From Deltaproteobacteria bacterium (GTDB lineage Bacteria; Desulfobacterota; Binatia; UBA12015), in NCBI GenBank assembly GCA_016874715.1, contig VGTK01000008.1, positions 1 to 62,339 on the forward strand: a stretch of 62,339 nucleotides of DNA, in the 5' to 3' direction. Below the pieces are notes generated by a model. That model was given only the letters and a program-made list of their open reading frames with translations, searched no databases and had not been told where the DNA came from. Shown piece by piece: positions 1 to 9,456 of this stretch. A program made the translations under genes and the position numbers. Every line of letters begins with the position of its first letter. The first letter of the stretch is position 1.

Positions 1-75
1 GTCGCGAGCGACGGCGGTGCGGTGCGAGCGCGTCGCGAGCGACGGCGGTGCGGTGCGAGCGCGTCGCGAGCGACG
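1..75. repeat. 31-bp tandem repeat (about 2.4 copies, continues off the left edge)
   Basis: Two complete 31-base copies (1-31 and 32-62) and a 13-base partial copy (63-75) are identical where they overlap. Each copy begins GTCGCGAGCGACGGCGG and ends GTGCGAGCGC. The array ends two bases before the stop codon of the leftward transporter gene, so it forms that gene's immediate 3' flank. The full copy number lies outside the window. It does not share sequence with the 57-base repeat family found elsewhere in the window, but has the same position next to a stop codon. Confidence 0.9.
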
Positions 76-77
76 CG

Positions 78-1517
78 TCATTGGTCGGGCGAGATCTCGT
101 CGAGCGCGCGTCCGCTGGTCTCCGGGAACATGCACAGGACGACGAACGGCGCGCCCAGCGCGAGCATCGCCAGAGCGGAGATCGCGGCCCAGTGCGAGCC
201 GAGGAGCACGTACAGGGCCGACTCGACGGAGAGCCCGATCACCGCGCCCACGGTTCCCAGTGCCGCGCGCATCCCGGCCGCGGTCGATCGGTACGCGGTC
301 GGGAAGAGCTCGATGCTGAACAGGGAGAGCAGCACGCCGCTGCCGAGCCCGAAGAACAGCATGGCGACCCAGAGGACGGGCAGCACCATGGCCGGCGCGT
401 TGTAGAAGGACACGATCGTCAGGGGCAGGGCGGCGAGGAAGGCGATCGCGGTGGGCCGCCGCCCGAAGCGGTCGCTCCAGCGGCCGGTCAGGCTGTTGGC
501 GAACACCGCGACGGCACCGCCGGTGAAGCCGAGCAGGCTGACCTGTGCAGGAGAGAAGCCGTGCGCCTCCTGGAGGAACTTCGGCGCGAAGAAGAACCCC
601 GCGTGCTGCGTGAGGCCCAGGAGAAGGTAGAGCGCGCCCATGGCGACGAAGCGTCGTCGGTACGGTGACGCCTGGCGCGCGACCGGAGCCCGCGGTCGCG
701 CGCGGCGGTCGGCCCGGGACTCGCGCGGACGCGCGCCGAGCCGCTCGAAGTGCGGCGTCTCGGCCATGTCGCGCCGGAGCCACGCGACCAGGAGAAGCGG
801 TGCCAGCCCGACCAGGTAGAGCGTCCGCCAGCCGAGCGGCAGCACGTCGACCAGGCTGAAGAGCGCGTAGGCGAGGCCGTGGCCGCAGGCCGCCAGTGCG
901 CCGAGCGCGCCGATGCCCCAGCCGCGCGCGTCGTCGTCGAGCTCCTCGCCGAGCACCACGACCGCGAGCGCGTACTCCGCCGTGATGAAGATCCGGGCGA
1001 GGAACTGCAGGACAACGAACGCCGCCGCGCTCGGCGCGAACGCCGATGCGCCGGTGAGGATCGTGTAGGCGACGATCGTCACGACGAGGAGACGACGGCG
1101 CCCCCAGCGATCGGCGGCCGCCGCGAGCAGCAGCGCGGGCAGCGCCCCGAGCGTGACGATCGAGGAGAGCAGGCCCAGGCTCTGCTCGGCGATCCGGAAC
1201 TCGGCCTGGATCTGCTTGAGCGCGAGCGAGAACAGCCCCGTGTCGTACTGGTCGAAGAACGACGCGACCGACACCAGCCCGAGAACCGTCCACTGTCGCT
1301 GGCTGAGCTTGGGCGGCGTGCCGAGCCAGCGCACGCGATCGAACCAGGCGGGCTGGCCGGCGTGCTCGGCGCGCGACGCGCCGCGTGATGACGGGGGGAA
1401 CACCTGCGAGGCAAGCAGCCGCCGGGCCACATGCGCCGCCAGGGAAGGAGTCGCCGGGCCGCGTGCGCCACGCCCGTTTCGCCTGCGTCGCGGGGCGCTG
1501 TCGATGCTTGCGCGCAT
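78..1517 (-). CDS. MFS transporter (sugar-phosphate/organic-acid type)
   Basis: Inner-membrane secondary transporter of the major facilitator superfamily, about 479 residues, the usual size. The region after WFDRVRWLG gives about twelve hydrophobic segments. The family loop motif between TM2 and TM3 is seen as DRWGRRRL, and its repeat in the second half as GRWSDRFGRRP. A long charged loop between the halves (AETPHFERLGARPRESRADR) is typical. The substrate cannot be told. The reading frame extends upstream to 1655, but that would overlap the P450 start; I chose the ATG at 1517, with 1538 and later GTG codons also possible, since no clear ribosome site marks any of them. It is transcribed away from the large catabolic operon. 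Confidence 0.8.
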   Translation of the reverse strand: MRASIDSAPRRRRNGRGARGPATPSLAAHVARRLLASQVFPPSSRGASRAEHAGQPAWFDRVRWLGTPPKLSQRQWTVLGLVSVASFFDQYDTGLFSLALKQIQAEFRIAEQSLGLLSSIVTLGALPALLLAAAADRWGRRRLLVVTIVAYTILTGASAFAPSAAAFVVLQFLARIFITAEYALAVVVLGEELDDDARGWGIGALGALAACGHGLAYALFSLVDVLPLGWRTLYLVGLAPLLLVAWLRRDMAETPHFERLGARPRESRADRRARPRAPVARQASPYRRRFVAMGALYLLLGLTQHAGFFFAPKFLQEAHGFSPAQVSLLGFTGGAVAVFANSLTGRWSDRFGRRPTAIAFLAALPLTIVSFYNAPAMVLPVLWVAMLFFGLGSGVLLSLFSIELFPTAYRSTAAGMRAALGTVGAVIGLSVESALYVLLGSHWAAISALAMLALGAPFVVLCMFPETSGRALDEISPDQ

Positions 1518-1589
1518 CACGGCGATGCCCGAGCGCATTTTTCGCGAGAGCAGAGCCCAGCGCGCGCGAGTGAATTCGCAGCCTCGCGG

Positions 1590-1606
1590 TTGGCCGCTCC
1601 CTTGCT
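1590..1606 (+). promoter_or_regulatory. candidate sigma-54 (-24/-12) promoter for the P450-led operon
   Basis: TTGGCCGCTCCCTTGCT matches the -24 element TGGC and the -12 element TTGC, with the required ten bases between the GG and the GC. It lies 27 bases before the ATG of the first gene of the rightward operon. The inner -24 bases (CGC rather than ACG) are off consensus. In GC-rich DNA such a match arises by chance about once or twice in a window this size, so only its position supports it. A sigma-54 activator gene is present elsewhere in the window. Confidence 0.3.
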
Positions 1607-1632
1607 GTCGGCGCCTCGCAGAGAAAGCACCC

Positions 1633-2862
1633 ATGGCAGAGACGATCCCGTACAACCCGCTCGACGCCGAGCAGCGCCGCGATCCCTATCCGCTCCTCGC
1701 GCGGGCGCGACGTGAGGCGCCGGTCTTCTTCAGCGAGGCCTTCAACATCTGGGTCGTGACGCGCTACGAGGACGTCTGGACCGTCCTGCGAGACCCGGTG
1801 CGCTTCTCGTCGGCGATCTCGACCAACGTGCGCAGCGAGATTCCCGACGAGGTCGCGGCTATCCTGCGCGAGGGCTGGGGCGAGGTCGCCACGCTGGTCA
1901 GCTGCGATCCGCCCGCACACACGCGCTTCCGTGGGCTGATCAACAAGGCCTTCACGCCGCGCCGCATCAACGAGCGCGAGCCGCGCATCCGCGAGATCGC
2001 CGGGGAGCTGCTCTCCCGGATGGCCGGCCGCGGCCGCGCGGACCTCGTCTGGGAGTTCAACTACCCGCTGCCGATGACCGTGATCTCCGAGATCCTCGGC
2101 GTGCCGCGCGAGGACCTCGACGTCTTCAAGCGCTGGTCGGACGATCTCGTCGCGCGGCTCTCCTTCGACCTGCCGCTCGAGCGCCAGAAGGCCTGCGCGC
2201 GGAGCCTGGTCGAGTTCCAGAAGTACTTCTCGGCGCGGCTCGACGAGCGCGCCGAGGACCCGCGCGACGACATGCTGACGGCGATGATCAACGCGCGCAT
2301 CGAAGGGGAGGCGCCGCTGACGCGCGGCGAGATGCTGAGCATCCTCCAGCAGATCCTGGTCGCCGGCAACGAGACCACGACCAACCTGATCGGCAGCATG
2401 GTGGCACTGCTGCTCGAGGACCGGACGCGCTGGGAGGCCGTGTGCGCGGATCCGGCTCTCATCCCTGCAGTGGTGGAGGAGGCGCTACGCATGGAGGCGC
2501 CGGTCCAGGGCCTGTTCCGGATGGCGACCGAGGATCTGGAGCTCGGCGGTGCGCGCATCCCGAAGGGCGCGCAGCTCCAGCTGCACTACGGTGCTGCGAA
2601 TCGCGACGAGGCCGAGTTCGCCGCCGCGGAGTCCTTCGACATGCGGCGCGACAACGCGGCGACGCACCTCTCGTTCGGCGGCGGGCCGCACTTCTGCCTG
2701 GGCGCCGCGCTGGCGCGGCTCGAGGGCCGCATCGCGCTGTCGATGCTGTGCGAGCGGCTGCCGGATCTCCGACTCGTGCCGGACGAGCCGCGCGAGCGTG
2801 CGCCGCACTTCTTCCTGCGCGGCTTCGAGCACCTGTGGGTCGAATGGACGCCCAGGCCGTGA
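1633..2862 (+). CDS. cytochrome P450 (bacterial class I type)
   Basis: Soluble haem monooxygenase of 409 residues that would hydroxylate a hydrophobic substrate using electrons from a ferredoxin and reductase not encoded nearby. Visible hallmarks are the I-helix oxygen-activation motif AGNETTT (residues 244-250), the K-helix ExxR (Glu283, Arg286) and the haem-binding loop FGGGPHFCLG (348-357) with the thiolate ligand Cys355. The ATG at 1633 is preceded by an AGAGAAAG purine stretch, and the protein starts as short-N-terminus bacterial P450s do. It is the first gene of a long operon and its last 19 bases overlap the CoA-transferase gene. This suggests that hydroxylation is part of the same pathway as CoA activation. 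Confidence 0.95.
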   Translation: MAETIPYNPLDAEQRRDPYPLLARARREAPVFFSEAFNIWVVTRYEDVWTVLRDPVRFSSAISTNVRSEIPDEVAAILREGWGEVATLVSCDPPAHTRFRGLINKAFTPRRINEREPRIREIAGELLSRMAGRGRADLVWEFNYPLPMTVISEILGVPREDLDVFKRWSDDLVARLSFDLPLERQKACARSLVEFQKYFSARLDERAEDPRDDMLTAMINARIEGEAPLTRGEMLSILQQILVAGNETTTNLIGSMVALLLEDRTRWEAVCADPALIPAVVEEALRMEAPVQGLFRMATEDLELGGARIPKGAQLQLHYGAANRDEAEFAAAESFDMRRDNAATHLSFGGGPHFCLGAALARLEGRIALSMLCERLPDLRLVPDEPRERAPHFFLRGFEHLWVEWTPRP

Positions 2863-5285
2863 CCGTCGAGCCGGGACGCGCCGGCGCGCCGACGGCACTG
2901 GCCGGCCTGCGCGTGCTCGAGTGCGGGCAGGGGCTCTCGGCGCCGTTCTGCACGCGCCTGCTGGCGGACCTCGGCGCGGAGGTGCTGAAGATCGAGCCGC
3001 GCGGCGGCGATGCGGCGCGCGCCTGGGGGCCGTTCTCCGGTGCCGCACCGTCCGCCGAGGACAGCGCGACGTTCCTCGCCTGGAACGGCGGCAAGCACAG
3101 CATCGAGCTGTCCGGTGACCGCGCCGTCGATGCGCCGCGCATCGACGCGCTCGGCGCCGACGCCGACGTTCTCGTCACCAACCTGCTCCCCGGCGAGCGT
3201 GCGCAGTGGGGGCTCGACATCGACGCGCTCGAGCGCGCCAATCCGGGGCTGGTCACGGTGCTGCTGAGCGCCTACGGCGAGACCGGGCCGCTCGCGGGCG
3301 AGCGCGCGGCGCAGCTCAACGTCTGCGCGGCGGGCGGCATCAGCGTGATCCTCGGCGAGCCCGGCCGCACGCCGCTGTCGCTGCCGTTCGGCGTTCCCGC
3401 GCAACAGGCCGCGATGCACGGCGCCGCCGCCGCGCTGGCGGCACTGTTCGCACGTCGGCGCACCGGGCGCGGCCAGCGCGTCGACATCTCGGAGACCGAC
3501 GTGCTCGCGTTCTACGCCGGCGGCATGTCGCTGTTCATCCTCGGCGGCGGCGGCAAGTGGAAGCGCCGCGGCTTCGAGCGCCACGGCGGCATCTACCCGT
3601 CCGGCTTCTATCCGTGCAAGGACGGCTTCATCTTCCTCGCGACGCAGACGCGCGCGCAGTGGAAGGGCTTCCTGCGGCTGATGGGCGACCCGGAGTGGGC
3701 GCAGGAAGACCCGGCCCTGCAGGATGGGGTGGCCATCGGCTGGCAGCGCGCCGACGAGGTCGACGTGCACTTCATTCCGTGGCTCGCGCAGCACACGCGG
3801 CGCGAGCTCATGGAGATGGCGGCGAGCGCTGACCTGGTGCTCGGGCCGATCAACGAGGCCGCGGACATTCTTTCCGAGCCGCACCTCGAGGCGCGCGAGT
3901 TCTGGGTCGAGGAGCAGCTCGGCGGGCGGCGCGTGCGGCTGCCGGGCATCGGCTATCGGCTGTCGCGCACGCCGTGGCGGCGCGGTCCCGCGCCGCGGCT
4001 CGGAGAGCACGACGGGGCGAGCTTCGCGTCGCGTGGCGTCGCCCCGGCTTCGGTGGCGCGCGAGCGCACCGCAACGGGGCCGGCTGGTCGACCGCTCTCG
4101 CGCGGACCGCTTGCCGGGCTCCGTGCGATCGAGCTCGGCTTCAACTGGGCGGGCCCGCTGGTCGGGCAGATCCTCGCCGACATGGGCATGGAGGTGATCA
4201 AGGTCGAGAGCGCCGGCCGGCTCGACTTCATGCGCCACTGGCCGCACGCCCGGGCGTTCTTCCACAACGCGAACCGCGGCAAGCTGAGCGTGTCGCTCGA
4301 TCTCAAGACGAGCACGGGTCGCGACCTGCTGCGCCAGCTCGCCGGGCACTCCGATCTCGTGTTCGACAACTTCGCCGCCGGGGTGATGTCACGGCTCGGA
4401 CTGGGCTACGACGATCTGCGCCGCGTCAACCGCGATCTCGTGGTGCTCAGCATGGCGATGGCCGGCCAGGAGGGACCGCTGCGCCATCTGCGCGGCTTCG
4501 CCACCATCGCGACCGGCTTCGCCGGGCTCGAGGCGTCGGTCGGCTACCGGGACATCGGCAGCACGGGGTTTCCGTCGATCGGCCTCGGCGACGCGAACGC
4601 GGCGATCCAGGGCGTGCTGGCGGCGCTCGCCGCACTCTGGCACCGCGACCGCGGTGGTGAGGGACAGCGCATCGACCTGTCCCAGATCGAGGCCGCGACC
4701 GCACTCGCGGCGGAGCTGCTCGCCGAGGCGCAGCTCGGCGACGTCACGCCGCACGCGCGGGCCAACGACCACCCGCGGATGGCGCCGCACGGTATCTATC
4801 CCGCGGCCGGCGACGATCGCTGGGTGGCGCTGGCGGTGCTCGACGACGCCTGCTGGCAACGGCTGGTCGCGCTCCTCGGCAGCCCGCAATGGGCGGTGGA
4901 CCCCGTACTCGCGCTCGCGGCGCAGCGCCGCCGCCGCTCGCAGGAGATCGACGGCCTGCTCGCCGACTGGACGCGGTCGCAGGATCGTGACGCCCTCGTC
5001 GAGCGCCTGCGCGCATGCGGGCTCGCTGCGACGCCGGTCCTCGAGATCGAGGAGCTGGCGGCCTGGGGGCCGCTCGCGGCGCGCGGCGTCGCGACGGAAG
5101 TCGAGAGCTTCGAGGAGGGGGCGCGCACCGTGTACAGCACGCCCTGGCACCTCGCGGCGACGCCGCGCGCGATCGCCGGCCCCTCGCCGCGCGTCGGTCA
5201 GCACAACGGCTACGTCCTGGGCGAGATCCTCGGGCTGTCGGACGCGGAGCTCGCGTCGCTCGAGCGCACCGGGGTGCTGCGATGA
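2844..5285 (+). CDS. fused two-domain CaiB/BaiF (type III) CoA-transferase
   Basis: 813 residues, about twice the normal length. Two family III CoA-transferase domains lie in tandem (about 18-390 and 421-805), each opening with the same nucleotide-fold signature (LAGLRVLECGQG at 19-30 and LAGLRAIELGFN at 423-434). Family members move CoA between carboxylic acids through an aspartyl-CoA intermediate. The second half has the expected Gly-Asp (GLGDANAA, Asp583). The aligned position of the first half is Ala186 (GVPAQQAA), so only the second half seems able to form the intermediate. The ATG at 2844 overlaps the P450 gene by 19 bases; the ligase start overlaps its stop (ATGA). It probably activates or exchanges CoA on the pathway acid. 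Confidence 0.92.
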   Translation: MDAQAVTVEPGRAGAPTALAGLRVLECGQGLSAPFCTRLLADLGAEVLKIEPRGGDAARAWGPFSGAAPSAEDSATFLAWNGGKHSIELSGDRAVDAPRIDALGADADVLVTNLLPGERAQWGLDIDALERANPGLVTVLLSAYGETGPLAGERAAQLNVCAAGGISVILGEPGRTPLSLPFGVPAQQAAMHGAAAALAALFARRRTGRGQRVDISETDVLAFYAGGMSLFILGGGGKWKRRGFERHGGIYPSGFYPCKDGFIFLATQTRAQWKGFLRLMGDPEWAQEDPALQDGVAIGWQRADEVDVHFIPWLAQHTRRELMEMAASADLVLGPINEAADILSEPHLEAREFWVEEQLGGRRVRLPGIGYRLSRTPWRRGPAPRLGEHDGASFASRGVAPASVARERTATGPAGRPLSRGPLAGLRAIELGFNWAGPLVGQILADMGMEVIKVESAGRLDFMRHWPHARAFFHNANRGKLSVSLDLKTSTGRDLLRQLAGHSDLVFDNFAAGVMSRLGLGYDDLRRVNRDLVVLSMAMAGQEGPLRHLRGFATIATGFAGLEASVGYRDIGSTGFPSIGLGDANAAIQGVLAALAALWHRDRGGEGQRIDLSQIEAATALAAELLAEAQLGDVTPHARANDHPRMAPHGIYPAAGDDRWVALAVLDDACWQRLVALLGSPQWAVDPVLALAAQRRRRSQEIDGLLADWTRSQDRDALVERLRACGLAATPVLEIEELAAWGPLAARGVATEVESFEEGARTVYSTPWHLAATPRAIAGPSPRVGQHNGYVLGEILGLSDAELASLERTGVLR

Positions 5286-6976
5286 GCCGCGCGCCGTTCC
5301 CGACGTTTCCGCCGGAGTACCGCAGGCGCTTCGTCGAGGCGGGGCTGTGGCTCGATCGGACGCTGCAGAGCTTCTTCGACGAGAGCGCGCAGCGCATGCC
5401 GGACCACGTCGCGATCGTCGCCGGCGAGCGTCGCAGCTCGTTCGCCGACTGGGCGGACGAGGCGCGCCGCGTGGCGGCCGGGCTCGTGCGCCTGGGGATA
5501 CGCAAGGGCGACATCGTCACGGTCCAGCTTCCCAACTGGCCGGAGCTCTGCGTGCTGCAGATCGCGCTCGCGCGCATCGGCGCGGTGATCCAGCCGATGC
5601 ACATGGTCTACCGCGAGCGCGAGATGGAGTCGATGCTGCGCTTCTGCGACTCGCGCGCGATGATCGTCGCGGGGAGCTATCAGGGCTTCGAGCACGCGGC
5701 TGCGGTCGCCGGCATGCGCGCGCGCCTGCCCGAGCTGGCGCAGGTGATCACCGTGGGCTCCGGTGTCGCGGGTGGGGACGCGACGTACGACAGCCTGCTC
5801 GGCTCCGACGACGGGCTCGACGCGTACCTCTCGTCGGCCGCGATCGGCGCGGACGACGTGTTCTACCTGAACTTCACCTCCGGTACCGAGGGCGCGCCGA
5901 AGGGCTTCCTGCACACGCACAACACCCTGGTGTCGGTGATGAAGCGCTTCGCCGACATGACCACGCAGGCGAACCCGGCCTCGCGCGACGACGTCATCCT
6001 CGCCAACAGCCCGATGTCACACTCCTTCGGCCACCTGGCGACGTACCAGGTGCTGCTGCGCGGCGTGCGCATGGTGCTCGTCGAGCGCTTCTCGCCCACC
6101 GAGATCCTGAAGATCATCGAGCGCGAGCGCGTGACGGCGCTGTCCGGTACGCCCGCGCACCTGATCAGCCTGCTGTCGCACCCCGACCTGCCGCGCACCG
6201 ACATCCGCAGCGTGAAGAGCGTCGGCGTGGGCGGCGCACAGTGCCCGCCCGAGGTGATGAAGGACATCCAGCGCGTCTTCGGCGTGAAGAGCGGCAACAT
6301 GTACGGCATGGGCGAGAACATCGTCCACACGCAGGTCGCGGCGAGCGATCCGCCGGAGCTGATCCGCGACACGGTGGGCAAGCCGGTGCCGGGCGCGGAG
6401 CTGCGCATCTTCGCCGCCGACCGGAGCACGGAGCGGCCGACCGGCGAGGTCGGCGAGATCGCCTACCGCGGGCCGTCGCTGTTCCTCGCGTACTACAAGA
6501 ACCCCGAGCGCACCGCCGAGACGCGCAACGCCGACGGCTGGTTCTTCACCGGCGACCTCGGCTTCGTCGACGAGCGCGGCTACCTGCACCTCGCCGGCCG
6601 CCAGAAGGAGATGATCAACCGCGGCGGCACCAAGATCTTTCCGAAGGAGATCGAGGACCTGCTGCACGAGCACCCGAAGATCCTGCGCGCCGCCGTGATC
6701 GGCATGCCCGACGCGCGGCTCGGCGAGCGCGTCTGCGCCTGCGTCGAGCTCAAGCCCGGCGAGACGCTCACGCTCGACGAGGTGAAGTCGTTTCTCGCCG
6801 GGAAGCAGGTGATGAAGCACAACGTCCCGGAGCGCCTCGAGGTGCTGGCCGCGTTGCCGCAGACGCCGACCGGCAAGGTCCAGAAGGAGCCGCTGGTGCG
6901 CGCGGTAGGGGACAAGCTCGCCGCCGAGAGCGCCGCCGGCGCCGGCGCTGCACCCGGAGCAGGAGGTTCTGCGTGA
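5282..6976 (+). CDS. AMP-dependent acyl-CoA synthetase
   Basis: 564 residues of the ANL adenylate-forming superfamily, which couples ATP cleavage to thioesterification of a carboxylic acid. The P-loop motif FTSGTEGAPKG lies at 198-208, GWFFTGDLG has Asp425 for ribose binding, the hinge region GGTKIFPKEIEDLL follows, and the C-terminal catalytic lysine is Lys532 in PTGKVQKEP. The overall look is closest to cyclohexanecarboxylate or aryl/alicyclic acid ligases, but substrate class is inference. The ATG overlaps the preceding stop (ATGA), so translation is probably coupled. The adjacent CoA-transferase and ligase give two routes to the CoA ester. Confidence 0.93.
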   Translation: MSRAPFPTFPPEYRRRFVEAGLWLDRTLQSFFDESAQRMPDHVAIVAGERRSSFADWADEARRVAAGLVRLGIRKGDIVTVQLPNWPELCVLQIALARIGAVIQPMHMVYREREMESMLRFCDSRAMIVAGSYQGFEHAAAVAGMRARLPELAQVITVGSGVAGGDATYDSLLGSDDGLDAYLSSAAIGADDVFYLNFTSGTEGAPKGFLHTHNTLVSVMKRFADMTTQANPASRDDVILANSPMSHSFGHLATYQVLLRGVRMVLVERFSPTEILKIIERERVTALSGTPAHLISLLSHPDLPRTDIRSVKSVGVGGAQCPPEVMKDIQRVFGVKSGNMYGMGENIVHTQVAASDPPELIRDTVGKPVPGAELRIFAADRSTERPTGEVGEIAYRGPSLFLAYYKNPERTAETRNADGWFFTGDLGFVDERGYLHLAGRQKEMINRGGTKIFPKEIEDLLHEHPKILRAAVIGMPDARLGERVCACVELKPGETLTLDEVKSFLAGKQVMKHNVPERLEVLAALPQTPTGKVQKEPLVRAVGDKLAAESAAGAGAAPGAGGSA

Positions 6977-8122
6977 GCGCCGCGTTCGGCAAGATCACCG
7001 AGGAGGGCGTCGAGCGCCTGCGCGGCCGCATCGGCCTGCCCCGCAAGGGCAGCAACATGCACCAGGCCGGTAAGATGCGCGTGACGGCCGAGACCATCCG
7101 CCGCTTCGCGCTGGGCTCCGGCGACGACAACCCGCTCTACCTGAGCCGCGAGGACGCCGAGCAGAGCCGGCATCACCGGCAGCTCGTGCCGCAGAGCATC
7201 ATCGGGTTTCTCGAGCGCACGAACGGCGCGTCCGACGGTCTGCCGGGCTGCCACACGATCTGGCGCGATGCGCGCTACACGTGGCAGCGTCCGCTCGGGC
7301 TCGACGACGTGCTCGACCCGACGAGCTACCTGCGCGCAGTCGAGATCATCCCGAGCAAGTTCGGCGGCGGGCGCGCCGTGCGCCAGGACTACGAGACGCT
7401 GATCGAGGACGAGAGCGGCGCGCAGGTCGCGACCTACGCGACCTCGTGGCACCGCTTCGAGCGCGACGGCGCGAAGCGCGCGAGCAAGTACCAGCAGCGC
7501 GAGCTCGCGCACTACACGCCCGAGGACATCGAGCGCATCAAGGGCGAGTACGCGCGCGAGCAGCGCCGCGGCAGCGACGTGCTGTGGTGGGAGGACGTTC
7601 GGGTCGGCGACGAGATCCCGTTCGTCGTCAAGGGTCCGACCACCGAGATCAGCAAGTTCGCGTTCGAGAGCTGGGGTGGCGCCGGCGGCTGGTTCGTCGG
7701 CCACAAGCTCGCCTTCCAGCTGTTCGAGAAGCACCCGGGACTGCCGTTCATCAACGAGCAGGGCATCCCCGAGGCGCCGGTCGCGATCCACTGGTCGAAT
7801 GTTCGCTCGCAGCGCATCCTCGGGCTGCCGGGCGCGTACGAGGCGGGCTACGAGCGCACCAGCTGGCTCGTGCACATGCTGATGAACTGGATGGGCGACG
7901 ACGGGTTCCTGACGTCGCTGACGCAGCGCTACCCGACGTTCAACCTGCTCGGCGACACCACGTGGTGCCGCGGCACGGTGCGCGGCAAGGACGTGCTCGA
8001 GCAGCCGATCGACGGCAAGCGGCACGCGGTGCGCTGCGAGGTCAGGACCGAGAACCAGCGGGGCGACGTCACCACCACCGGCGAGGCCGTCGTGATGCTG
8101 CGCTCGCGGGAGGCCGAGTCGC

Positions 8123-8133
<11 letters not shown>
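6973..8133 (+). CDS. MaoC-like double hot-dog hydratase/dehydratase
   Basis: 386 residues with two hot-dog-fold halves: an N-terminal FAS1-dehydratase-like domain (about 25-170) and a C-terminal MaoC-like half (about 195-375). Proteins of this layout hydrate or dehydrate acyl-CoA esters, and some bind substrate with only one active half. The start is a GTG at 6973 forming a GTGA overlap with the ligase stop; a textbook AGGAGG at 6961-6966 lies six bases before it, which fixes this start. Located directly after CoA activation, it probably acts on the enoyl-CoA. I cannot point with certainty to a catalytic Asp/His pair. Confidence 0.82.
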
Positions 8134-8884
<751 letters not shown>

Positions 8885-8908
8885 GTGACGACGGAACGGG
8901 AGGGCACC

Positions 8909-9451
8909 ATGGCGGAGCAGAAAGACGACTTCTGGATCCTGGAGAAGGCTCTGGAGCAGATCGACCCCGACCTGGTCGACAAGTGGGGCGACCCCAACAA
9001 GCACCCGGAGACGCAGTTCTCGAAGGAGGAGGTGCAGGCGCTGCTCGAGGCCGGTCGCGAGATGTTCCTGACCCACCTCACCAAGGAAGGCTTTCCCATG
9101 GTGACGGTGCACGTCTACGTCCTGCGCAACGGCGAGCTCTGGAGCACGTGCGTGAAGCCCCGGGTGAAGGTGCGCGCGCTCACGCGCGATCCGCGCTGCG
9201 GCGTGTGCATCTCGACCAACGGGCTCGGGCTGCCGTTCGGCGGCGCGATGACGCTCAAGACGCGCGTCGAGTTCGTCGAGGACCGCGCGAGCGTCGAGGA
9301 GATCTGCCGCATGCACGGCGAGCGCTACTACGCCAGCGAGCGCGCGCGCGAGCTGTTCGTGCGCTCGCTGCTCACCCCGAACCGCGTCGCGATGAAGTTC
9401 CACATCGACCACGTCGTGAGCTGGAAGAACATCGGCTTCCGCCCGAGCTGA
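8909..9451 (+). CDS. PPOX-fold flavin/F420-binding protein
   Basis: 180 residues of the pyridoxamine-phosphate-oxidase-like split beta-barrel. The characteristic stretches are FLTHLTKEGFPMVTVHVYVL (about 54-73), VKVRALTRDPRCGVCIS and the late WKNIGFRP. Small proteins of this fold bind FMN, F420 or haem and often reduce or bind small aromatic or quinone-like molecules. The ATG at 8909 is chosen over the in-frame upstream start because GGGAGGG lies five bases before it. It is one of three PPOX proteins in the window, near two LLM enzymes, which points to F420 use. Physiological role unknown. Confidence 0.85.
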   Translation: MAEQKDDFWILEKALEQIDPDLVDKWGDPNKHPETQFSKEEVQALLEAGREMFLTHLTKEGFPMVTVHVYVLRNGELWSTCVKPRVKVRALTRDPRCGVCISTNGLGLPFGGAMTLKTRVEFVEDRASVEEICRMHGERYYASERARELFVRSLLTPNRVAMKFHIDHVVSWKNIGFRPS

Positions 9452-9456
9452 ACCAC

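Noticed and set aside
17..668. Plus-strand frames covering the left-edge repeat
   Set aside because: Arg/Glu-rich products opposite the MFS gene; they arise from the repeat and GC bias.
1153..1632. N-terminal extension of the first P450
   Set aside because: The open frame continues upstream, but the extension is Arg-rich, overlaps the divergent transporter and has no match to P450 N-termini.
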